Shown: positions 46,733 to 56,498 of the stretch, in pieces
How positions within the stretch are numbered: the first letter of the stretch is position 1
Layout of the letters: every line of letters begins with the position of its first letter
DNA from: Blumeriella jaapii
Taxonomy: Eukaryota; Ascomycota; Leotiomycetes; Helotiales; Drepanopezizaceae
Length of the DNA: 64,000 nucleotides
Direction: 5' to 3'
Assembly (NCBI GenBank): GCA_009599575.1
Contig: VWND01000076.1
Span: 1,178,001 to 1,242,000, forward strand
Position numbers and translations under genes: made by a program
Notes under the pieces: model-generated
What the model was told of the DNA's origin: nothing
The model's database searches: none
The model's input: only the letters and a program-made list of their open reading frames with translations

Positions 46733-48986
46733 ATGGGGATGTGGATACTCGAGTCGAAGTCCATGAGACACGTTCCAGGTAAGACGTCGACGGGCTGTCC
46801 GAATACCCTCATTTGACTGACGCTCACTCACTCACTCCGCCAGGGACCACTCGATATTTCGACGACCCGGAGCGGCCTCAGGTGGCGACCGCAGAGTCGG
46901 CCGTTGGCTTGAAATGCGACATCCGCGGCCGAACCCCCATCATTCTGGTGCCTCAGCCCAGCGATGACCCCAACGATCCTCTGGTAGGAGCCGCGTCGCG
47001 TTCCCGTGCCCTGGCTCGTTGTCCTTGCTCACCGGTGATGTGCAGAATTGGCCACTATGGCAGCGCGACATGATCCTCATCATCCTGTCCGTCGTCGCGA
47101 TCCTGTACGTGTGAAAATGCGAACGCTGCCCTGCGTCCGTCTCCGGCGTGGCCCTCCCCTCCTCCCCTCCCCTCCCCGTCTCACGGTGCTCCGTGTCACC
47201 CAGGCCTGTTGTTCTGACCGACTCCTTTCCAGGGCGACGTCGCTCGGGTCCATCCTGGCGGCCAACACGCTCACCCTGTCGCTGCTCTTTCACGAGCGGT
47301 TCACCGAGGTCGCCATTCTCACCGGCTACTACCTGATCGGCGTCGGCATCGGAGGCATCATCTGCGTCCCCTCTGCCCGCATCTGGGGCAAGAGACACCT
47401 GTTTCTCCTCTCCACCGTGATCGTCATCGTCTCGAGCGCGTGGGGCGGCGCGGCGACGAGTTACAAGTCGCTGCTCGCCGCCCGCGTCTTCCAAGGACTC
47501 GCCTCGGCGCCCTTCGAGGCTCTGGTGAACGTGGTCGTCGGCGACCTGTACTTCGTCCATGTAGGTGTCCCCTCCGCTGGTCCCCCTCGCCGGCTGACCC
47601 GGCCCGTAGGAGCGAGGCATGCGGATGGCGCTCGCCAACATGGCCGTCTTTGGCGGCGCCTTCTTCACCCCGGTCGTGGTCGGCAAGATCACGCACACGA
47701 TCGGCTGGCAGTGGACCTTCTACTTCGTGTCCATCTTCACGGGCGTCTGCCTCCCCTTCGTCATCTTCCTCGTGCCGGAGACGGCATACCGCCGCTCGGC
47801 CTGTCTGAACACCGACCTGGCCTCGACGGACAACAACCAGTACGACCTGATCAACATCCCGAAGTCGGGCAGCTCCGAGCAGGCGGCCGACGCCCGCCGC
47901 GGCCCCGACACGCCGTCGCTGCGCACCTTGGACCTGGGGAACCCGGCGGCCTTCGGGGCGAACATCCCGAAGCAGAGCTTCGCCCAGTCGCTGCGGCCGT
48001 TCAGCGGCCGGAAGTCGGACGAGAGCTTCTGGAAACTGCTGATCCGGCCGCTGCCGCTCATCGTGCACCCGGGCGTGCTGTGGTCGTGTCTGATCCAGGG
48101 TACGTGTGTTGACTTTGGGCCTCGCGTCACGGGACGGCCTCGCTAACGCGTCTGTCTGTCTGGGCAGGGGCTTCGATCGGCTGGACGGTGTTCATCGGCA
48201 TCGTGCTCGCCGCCATCTTCATCGGACCGCCGCTGTTCTGGGGCGAGGTGAGTCGAGCTCGTCGAGCGCGTCGAGACGTCTGTCGCGCTGGGGCTAACGG
48301 GCGGCGCAGGTCGAGACCGGATATGCCTACACGGGCGCCTTTCTCGGCGCCCTGGGCGGGTTCGTCATCGCCGGCGCCCTCGCCGACTGGAGCGCGAAGT
48401 ACATGACGCGCAAGAACGATGGCATCTACGAGCCCGAGTTCCGCATCGTGCTCGTCATCCCCCAGCTCGTCGTCGGCTGCACGGGGCTCTACCTGTTCGG
48501 CGTCACGGCGGACCGGCTCATCGAGTTCTCCTGGGTGCTGCCCGTCTTCGCCTTCGGCTTGCAGGTCGCCGGCATGGTCATCGGCGCCGTCGCTGCGAGT
48601 CTCTACATCGTCGACGCTCATCGTGAGTCGGCTCTTTCCTCCCGGCCGTTTCCTCCCGGCCGTTTCCTCCCGGCCGGGCTCCCCCTCGGCGAGAAGCCGC
48701 GTGGTGGGCACCGGCCGCGACTGACTGACTGATGACTGACTGATGACTGACTGATGACTGACTGACGCGCGCGCGCCAGGGGACATCGCCATCGAGGCCT
48801 TCACGTGCATCCTCGTCTTCAAGAACTTCTTCAGCGCGGGCCTCACGTGGGACGCGTACGACTGGCTCGTTCAAGCCGGCATCCTCCGCACCTTCATGTG
48901 GATCTCGAGCATTCAGGTGCTCATCTGTCTTTCCAGCATCCCGATGTGTAAGTCCGCCTTTCTCTTCTTCCTCTTCTTCCTCTTCC

Positions 48987-49017
<31 letters not shown>

Positions 49018-49252
49018 ATTCCTCTGATTCTTATTCCTCTTCTTCCTCCTCTTCCTCTTCCTCTTCTTCTTCCTCTTCTTCTTCCTCTTCTTCTTTTTCT
49101 TCCTCTTCTTCTCCTTCTTCCTCTTCTTCTTCCCCCTCCTCTTCCTCTCCCCTCGAGCTGACCAAGAAATGTACCCGCCAGACGTCTTCGGCAAGAGAAA
49201 CAGGGCCTTCTTCTACAGACACGACATCATGAAAATCACGCACTTGGATTAA
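46733..49252 (+). CDS. MFS transporter, DHA1 class (Hol1-like)
   Basis: Nine exons (46733-46778, 46844-46983, 47046-47104, 47233-47560, 47610-48099, 48168-48247, 48310-48622, 48780-48947, 49182-49252) join in frame to 564 residues. DPNDPLNWPLWQRD precedes TM1, as in fungal DHA1 drug:H+ antiporters. Motifs include RIWGKRHLFLLSTVI after TM2-3, ARVFQGLASAPFEALVNVVV, DLYFVHERGMRMALANMAVF, and GWQWTFYFVSIFTGVCLPF; the second half starts near PLPLIVHPGVLWSCLIQG. About twelve membrane segments. It may export toxic compounds or move polyamines/cations (Hol1 relatives); substrate not determinable. The first exon's Met (MGMWILESK) is the least certain part. Intron 8 is unusually long and CTT-rich. Confidence 0.87.
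48956..49144 (+). repeat. (CTT/CTC)n polypyrimidine microsatellite within MFS intron 8
   Basis: About 190 nt of almost pure C/T, imperfect CTTCTTCCT units, filling most of a 234-nt intron whose sister introns are 49-128 nt. Strand-asymmetric mirror-repeat pyrimidine DNA can adopt triplex structure. Confidence 0.9.
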
Positions 49253-49723
49253 GGAGAAGAGGCTTTCCTATCTCAGCATGCATGCATGGCTCGGCTCGGC
49301 TCGGCTCTAATCGGTGCGAAGTTCGGGATGTGCGTGTGTGTGTGTGTGCGTGTGTGTGTCAGCATGTATCTCTCTCTCTCTCTCTCTCACAGTGTACCGT
49401 ATCAATTCAGACCGCGATCCGCTAGCCTGCTGCTGCTGCTGCTGCTGCCACTGCTTTGGGGAGTGGAGATGTTGATTTCAGGTCGTTTCTTTTTCGAGTG
49501 TGGGGGGGGGGGGGGGGGTGGGTTTCTTCTTTCGTGCTCTTTCGTTTCCGTCATAAAAAACGATTTTCTTGACCTTTTGTTTTTCCCCTTTTTGGGTTTT
49601 CTCGGCTCTTTCTACTGCGGCGTGAAACGTTGTTGTCTTGTTCTTTTCTTCTACCCTTTACTACTTCTTCCCTTGAGGAAAGGCGGGAAAGGAGCGAAAG
49701 GAGGAAAGGAGGAAAGGAGGCCC

Positions 49724-49858
49724 CTTCTCCCCTCTCCCCTTCTCCCCTTCTCCCCTTCTCCCCTTCTCCCCTTCTCCCCTTCTCCCCTTCTCCCCTTCTC
49801 CCCTTCTCCCCAAGTCTCCCCTTCTCCCCTTCTCCCCTTCTCCCCTTCTCCCCTTCTT
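49724..49858 (+). repeat. (CTTCTCCC)n 8-bp VNTR
   Basis: About 16 tandem copies interrupted once by AAGT near 49810. Confidence 0.92.
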
Positions 49859-50667
49859 CCCTTCCCTCTCTTCCACCAAGGTACAGTACTGCAAAGTACC
49901 GTAGCTCGAGCTCCAGCAGAGTAGTACAAGAAGTACCTCGCTCTGTAACCCCTCAAGCACAACCAGCCCTCCGCACTCGAAGCCAACCAGCACGGAACCT
50001 AGGTACATATAACACCGCACATACATACATACATGCATACATACATACAGCACGTATCCGCACCTCCGCATCTCCGCCGCACGTCAAATTGCATTGCATC
50101 CTCTCTATTCAGCACCCCCTCCTCCCGGTCACAGCTCGTCTACGGTAGGGCAAGCCGCTCGCGTGGTTGAGAATGGAGTTTTCTCCTCCTTCTGCTTCTT
50201 CTTTTTCCCAAACGTGATGCTCTCACCTCAAAAGGCCCCCCCCCCCCCCCCCCTTCGAGGCCTTTATAAACAGACAGCGGCGGCGGGTCTGAATGAAATA
50301 AGATAAGCGCTTACGGATGGGGGCGCGAGCCTTTCCCTTGCGTGCGTGCGTGGCTGTGGTGGTGTCTGGCCGTGGTAGGAGGAGGAGGAGGAGGAGGAGG
50401 AGGTTTGAATCGCTACCTGGTCCGTTTTTGGCTGGTTGTCGTTTGTTGGATGTGTTGTATGTATGTATGTATGCGCCGCTGGGCGTGGGGTTTCTGTTTT
50501 GGTGGACGAGGGGGGGGGGTGTATGTAGGGTAGGGTGGGTGCTTTTACAGCACAGTTCTGTACAGTATGTACTGTATGTAATATATTGTACTGTTTTGTA
50601 AGCGAAGCGAAGGGAAAAACGCCACAGATAGCCGAGCTGAAGGGGCCGTATTTATGTACATACATAT

Positions 50668-50878
50668 ATATATCCATCCATATATCCATCCATACATCCA
50701 TCCATCCATACATCCATCCATACATCCATACATCCATCCATCCATACATCCATACATCCATACATCCATACATCCATACATCCATACATCCATACATCCA
50801 TACATCCATACATCCATAAGGTACATTCATAAGGTACATACATGCATCCATACATACATACATACATACATCCATACC
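50668..50878 (+). repeat. (ATCCATAC/ATCCATCC)n VNTR
   Basis: About 24 copies of a 4/8-bp unit mixing CATC and CATA, ending in a CATA-only stretch. Confidence 0.92.
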
Positions 50879-51819
50879 ATGAGACCCAAAACGTCACAGT
50901 ATCGCCGACACAGAAAATGTATTCAGATTCTTCACGTACAGTACTGTACCGATTGCTTGCTTGCTTGCTTGATCAGGGCTTTCCAGATTTATTTGTTTTT
51001 CTCAGGCCCTGTACTGTATGTCTGTATTCGAAAGAGCCCCAGGTTCGCCCTGTACTGTACCAGACAGACACCACGTACTATATTGTACCGTACTGTATTG
51101 TATGTACTTACTGTATGTACACAGTATTGTGCAGGTATCCCATAGTCCAGCCCGCGAGGGTCCTGACCTGACCTGACCTGCCTGACCTGACTTTCCCGGC
51201 GCATCTCGTTTGCGCGTGCGCGTGCACCATCACGAAAGGCGATGTGCTCGCGTTCGTACTGTACATACCTACCTACTGCAAGCAGACCGAAGACGGAAGA
51301 CGAGTGCCCGGTCCGAGGTGTGAGGTGAGGTGGGTAGGGTTAAGGGGTTGGTTCTCGGGCTACGGTTTCGGTTAGACTGTGGGCGTGGACAAATCGCCGT
51401 TCCGAAAAAAAAAGAAGAGAAGAAAAGGAAAAAAATACAATTGGTGAAATCATGATATTTTCGATTCAAGCGGTTTCGAAAAGGGGTTTTAGTGTCGGGA
51501 ATTGGAGATGGATGATAGATGGCGGAATGTTGATCACAAAACAGTACCACGCATGATACAGAGTGAGGATCTCAAAATAGTGGTAAGATTTTGATAGGAA
51601 TGGGTAGCCTCGTGATGCACGCAGATATCGACAGACAACGCTCGACTCTCATCGACGTATCAACCAGAGAATCAGAGTCCATTATGTACCATCCACCTAC
51701 AGTATGACGCTGGGCCTTTTGATCCCGGAGCCATTTCCACAAGCCGTATCGTTGGCGTGCAAAGCTGTTGTGCTCCATCCCGTCGCCTCACAACCTGGAA
51801 CAGTGCCAGGTCTCCATCA

Positions 51820-52526
51820 TCACATCTCAAGGATAACAAGATCCGTAGCCCCGTCCCCCCAGATCCCAACGACGCTCATGGTGAAAGCGATCCCGGCAAG
51901 CACCGTCCGCGCAACCTGTGCAACGATAAATCCCTCGATCGCTTGCTGTACCTCCTCCCCGTTGATCTCCTCTTCCGCTTCCTCTCCCGAGACGTGGCCC
52001 TCGCTGTCCCGATCGCTGGCACCTAGAACCTCGTAGCTGGCGTCCATCTGTCTTCCCTGGCTCTTCGCGGCCTTCGGCTTGATGGCGCGGGCGCTGGCGC
52101 TGGCAGTTGCGATCGATCTAGCGCCCGGGAGCGCGAACTCCGTGAGGCCTGAAGCTGCCACGAAGAGGGACGTCCATAGTAGGTAAGGGTGCTTCTGGCT
52201 TCTCGGCGAGAGCAGGTAGGCGATCAAAAAAGAGCTGCTGGAGACGGTTACGAGAGCTCGGAGGTGCGTCAGAGAGACATGGGTGAGGTTTGAGAAGGCT
52301 CTCGATGCACTGGTCGCGGAGGGAAGGGCCGAGAAAAAGGGGAGCGTCAGCGTGCTCAGGGAGTAGGAGACGCCCTGTAAATCAGTTAAGTGGTCAGCTC
52401 ATGCAACGCAATAAACCGAAATGGCTGGCTGCCAGTTGCATGCGACGGTGGGAGTTGGCATACGGTGAGCAGACCCAGGGATATAGATCCCACGAACTTC
52501 AGTGTTGACGCCGTCCGCAGGGCCAT
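51820..52526 (-). CDS. ATG33: Atg33-like mitochondrial membrane protein (mitophagy)
   Basis: Exons 52526-52464 and 52374-51820 encode 205 residues, close to the yeast protein's 197. It begins MALRTASTLKFVGSISLGLL and continues GVSYSLSTLTLPFFSALPSA, then ASRAF, LIAYLLSPRSQKHPYLLWTS, and an acidic linker (SDRDSEGHVSGEEAEEEING) before a last membrane helix ending SVVGIWGDG. This order (several hydrophobic helices, YLLSPR..KHPYLL, terminal VVGIWGDG) is that of fungal Atg33, an outer mitochondrial membrane protein needed for mitophagy in yeast. It is divergent from the SPS19-like gene, with 427 nt between their starts, so they may share a promoter. Gene intact. Confidence 0.85.
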
Positions 52527-52953
52527 GGCTCTGGATGGGGTGTTCCGGATGATTCGCACGGCGGTCAGGAGAACTCGTAAGCAGTTGGAGCTGAATACGC
52601 TCTGTTGTGGTGTTTCTCGATCGTTAGATGCAACAGGATGTTGTCGCTGTCGCTGGCGCTGTCAGGCCGCTTTTCCCCCACATTCTCGACGTTCTCGACG
52701 GCAACCTTGATCCCTGCCATTCGCTGCCTCGTTCATCCGTGCCGGGCATCGTCATCGCCGGCCGAGGCACAAGGGGGGCACTTTCAGCTTGACGACATAC
52801 GAGGCACGAGGTATGTAAGCATTCACGCGTTACGGCCGTGACGAGCACAACTGATCTTCATATAGAATCACTTCACTCCTTTACGACATCATCGTCTGTC
52901 AGTCAGATCCCCAGAACCCTCAATACCCTTTTCCACGACCGCTCGAAGGCACA

Positions 52954-54070
52954 ATGGCAGCCCTCCCGCAAGCTGAATACATGTCTTCGGTCTGGCGCGA
53001 TGGCATCTTCGACCACAAAGTCGTATTCTGCACTGGAGGTGCTGGCACCATATGCTCGGCGCAGGTCAGAGCCCTCGTGCATCTGGGTGCCGACGCCTGT
53101 ATCATCGGGCGAAACGTCGAAAAGACCGAGACGATGGCCAGGAGCATAGCGACGGCGCGCGTAGGAGCAAAGGTTGTTGGCATAGGTGCGGTCGATGTGC
53201 GGCGGATACAAGATCTGGAAGCTGCAGTTGCGCGGTGCGTCAAGGAGTTGGGAGCTATAGACTATGTCATGTATGTTACATCCATTCCAATGAACTGTAG
53301 AAATCGCTGCCTCGATTGCTGAATGGGGAACTGTGCAGAGCTGGAGCGGCAGGTAACTTTATATCGCCCATAGAAGGCCTCTCGCCAAATGCGTTCAAGA
53401 CCGTCATCGACATCGACACGATCGGCTCCTTCAACACGCTCAAAGCGACCGTGCCCGAACTCATCAAGTCCGCGGCGAGGAACCCCAACACCGGGACCAA
53501 TCCCTCGACCGGCGGGCGCATCATCTTCATCAGCGCCACGTTCCATTTCACTGGCATGCCGTTGCAAGCCCACGCCTCCGTCGCCAAAGCCGGAATCGAC
53601 GCCCTCTCCGCAAATGTCGCTCTCGAATACGGGCCTCGTGGCATCACCTCGAACATCATCACCCCGGGCCCGATCGCGGGCACCGAAGGCATGGCGAGGC
53701 TAGGAAACAAAGAGTCTGAGGCTAGTGGTGAAGCGTTCAAGAAGAACCGTTGCAGAGATACGGAACGGTCAAGGAAATCGCGGATGGGACGATATACCTG
53801 TTCAGTGATGCTGGAAACTTCGTCAACGGAGAAGTTTTGGTAATAGATGGTGGCGATGTGAGTCTAAAATTCCAACCCTTCACCCTTTCTCTTTCGCTTC
53901 AAAGCTTTCTTTTGATGTGGCATACTTTTCCGACTCTGTAAACCGCACTGGCTAACCTACCTACCAAGTGGCGCTCCCCTGGTGCCGTGGGAGGGGCAAG
54001 AAACTACCCCAGCTATTTGCTTGACGATACGTTCACGAAAGACCGAGCCGCGAAGAAGGCCAAGTTGTAA
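52954..54070 (+). CDS. SPS19: Peroxisomal 2,4-dienoyl-CoA reductase-like SDR (Sps19), with one apparent frameshift
   Basis: Exons 52954-53270, 53339-53857 and 53969-54070. The NADP-binding TGGAGTIC motif, then IAGAAGNFISPIEGLS, ISATFHFTGMPLQAHASVAK (Lys kept and SDR Tyr absent, as in the dienoyl-CoA reductase branch), ALEYGPRGITSNIITPGPIA, GTEGMARL, and RYGTVKEIADGTIYLFSDAG place it with Sps19/DECR2. The last exon, after an intron, ends KKAKL, a PTS1-type peroxisomal signal. The enzyme removes double bonds at even positions of unsaturated fatty acids during beta-oxidation. At about 53741-53750 the frame must change by one base to join FKK to PLQRYGT. The conserved sequence on both sides argues for an indel rather than a different gene. 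Confidence 0.82.
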
Positions 54071-56498
54071 GATAGACCGAAGATTTAAGATAGAAGACAC
54101 GACAGAATCCACTAATCACGTCACGGGTCTCTGTGTACTGCTAGTCGGTCATGGCGTGATGCATTTCAGAATCATCTCAGCTCATTGTGTCGATATATGG
54201 CAACACCATCCACATCTCGGTCCCTCTCGATACCGAGTCTCGAGCGTGGTGTACCATCATCTTGCAAAGTCTGTTTTACGTTCCGTGCATGCTCGGCCTC
54301 GTAGGCCTTGGAGGGATACTGTTCATGTCCGCTTGAGCCCTTCCGTTGATATCATTCTACAGGCCACTGCTTTTATGCTACCGATACATACCTAGGATCG
54401 AATTGCCTCCGATCTTCGAAGTCGGTGTTCAATCTGCGTATTTATTGCCCACAATTCCATTACGATGACATTGCACGGCGCTTACAAAATAAGCAGCTGG
54501 GAACGAAGAGTGCATACCCAAACTTCAGAGCCGAAAAAGATAGAGCTGACGGAGCGCAGCGGGCACGTCCGTCGCCGAACGAAGCCACAGGATTCCACAT
54601 GCCATTCAGCCTTGAAGCAACGTCATTTGGATACCTCCGGGATTCTGGACTTGGACCTCAGTCTGCTTCAAGATCGCATTTGCTTGCCGGCAATCTCGCG
54701 GCTGTCTAAACCTGCAATTGCTTCTTTCGTTCTTGAGATGGCGCTGGGTCTCTTCTCGCATCGCTCTCGGAAGCCTTTTGGCTGACGGGGCGTGCTGAGC
54801 AAGAAGTAGGAGGCGAATAGGCTTGCGGCAACTTGCTTTTTGAGGTATACGGACCATTCCCGAGCCACTTCAAGCGACGCTCTCAGAGCTGTGATGGGCG
54901 CAAAGGGGCCCTCAAGCCGTGTGATGGACGATACGTCCCAGAGAAAGAGGGTAGCGACGAGAGACAGCTGTAGGTTGGGGGGCATAGTATAGTCGCTCTT
55001 GTGGATACGATTTCCGTCTCGTCTCTTTACCTGATGGGACCAGCGTCTCGCACCTTCGGGGTGGGTAGAAAAGCGCTTGGTCAACACGGCCATGCTCTCG
55101 CGAGACAACTCAATCGTAATTTCCAGACACCTGGTCGATCAAGCTCGGTGCTTCCACGTACTGTAGAGGGTCTCTCCGTCGACGCCCGGCATGTTCATCT
55201 GCGCTTCGTACTACAAGGCAAAAGCGTCTTCTTCCGCAGGCTATGTACAGTACCTAGCCTCCAAACTCTCTGCGGACCATGGCACTGCGTGTCACGAGTA
55301 GATGTCTGGAGAAGGACGGGCTGTCTCCCAGCAAAGATCGAGTAGATAGATAGAAGCCCAGCTCCCTCCGGAAGCGGCGCGACGTTGCCAGCCGGATGGG
55401 CATGCCGCCGCTGGACATCACGAGCTCTTGGAGTTGGCTCGATGCGAGACGACGACATGCTTTGCATCGGACCACGGCCTCCATTGCCATCCAGCTGCCA
55501 CCGGCCTGATCCTGCTTGTTACCTCCCCAGACTGGGTGCGGATTGACGATCCGTCCAATGGTCGGGGCGAGTTCCTCTGATGGCTAAGTCCCCTAGGTGT
55601 CGGCAGTGGCATCCGGCGATTGAGGGCCCCTAGAGAAAAAACCACGACTTGCAAACATACAAACATACCTACATCCCTCCTACCAACGGGCGACACGAAC
55701 CGCGCCCAGAGCTCGACCAGGAGACCTCAGCGTGCTCGTGGTTCCATCTCTGCCACGCACTCTACTTCGCCATGCCATTCCATCCTCCTACAGGACAGTA
55801 AGGCCTCGCGCGTCGCCAGCATCGGTCGAGCGCGGCTCTCGAGGACTGGCCGCCCAACAACACCACCCTCCGAGAATATCGAGTGGCTGCTCGCGAGCCC
55901 TCTCGTCGAGACGGTGCGACCGGCATTCGAGAAGCACACTTGCAAGCGTTCCTGGCGATGAACTTCTCGACTCGCATCAGCTAATCATATCGAGGAAAGT
56001 CTAGGGCGTTACAATGGTCTTCGGGGGCGGACAACCCCCCGGTGGAGATAACAACAACCCGTCAGCTCAGCAGCACAGCGATGTCAAGCCTCCTGCTTCC
56101 ACAGGAGCATCGTCTCGGGACCCTTCAACGCCTTAGCCAACGCTCTCCACGACTTGCCGTCCCAAAACTGCCATGTGCGACAGGCCTGGCGCTACGACAG
56201 GTCGACTTCGAGTATCAGCGCCCGGCCGTGGGCCTTCCTACGGCCTCTACAATCGGTAACCATCACAGCCTGGATGAAGCGCAGCAAGCATGCCCACTTT
56301 TACCTTTGCGGATGGTTGCTCGATCGAACACTGCTTTGTCTGAACTGCAGCATTCCCCTTACAGATTCCACCGAGGGTCCAACACGCGGTGGAGGCAAAC
56401 CCTTGGATTCTCCCTGCCCTATCAACGACCACACCGTGGTGATTCTTTTCCTCCGGACCCTGAGCCCCTCATCTGATTGGCACTCTGGTGGTACCATA
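54071..56498. other. Intergenic region and possible 5' exons of the Zn2Cys6 gene
   Basis: No independent gene is supported. A minus-strand frame at 54668-55108 has a hydrophobic stretch but no family match. A plus-strand frame from 56014 (opening MVFGGGQPPGGDNNNPSAQQ) has the Gly/Asn/Gln-rich look of a regulator N-terminus. It stops at 56131-56133 and could be an upstream exon of the next gene, but I cannot find a convincing junction. Confidence 0.4.

Larger units (their letters stand above)
49253..51819. other. 2.6-kb convergent intergenic region of microsatellites
   Basis: No gene supported. In order: CATG and GGCTC repeats near 49276-49310, (GT)n 49331-49358, (CT)n 49370-49388, (GCT)n 49429-49448, G17 at about 49502-49518, an 8-bp CTTCTCCC array (49724-49858), ATACATAC run about 50020-50048, C18 at 50236-50253, GGA repeats 50378-50402, an ATCCATAC array (50668-50878), and TACTGTAC-type tracts (50563-50598, 50936-51130). 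Confidence 0.7.

Noticed and set aside
49286..49924. 212-codon plus-strand open frame
   Set aside because: Built from GT, CT, GCT, G-run and CTTCTCCC repeats; no non-repeat coding content.
50668..50878. Regular direct repeats resembling a CRISPR array
   Set aside because: Unit is 4/8 bp without unique spacers, and the genome is eukaryotic; a plain VNTR.
50264..50897. Overlapping open frames rich in Met-Asp-Val-Trp or Ile-His-Pro
   Set aside because: Translations of the ATCCATAC VNTR in several frames.
2340..53755. Programmed frameshifting as a shared explanation of all frame breaks
   Set aside because: The sites share no slippery heptamer or common codon, and include both directions of shift; sequencing indels explain them more simply.
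54668..55108. Possible small minus-strand membrane protein (146 codons)
   Set aside because: One hydrophobic stretch only, no homology recalled, no splice support, unclear start.
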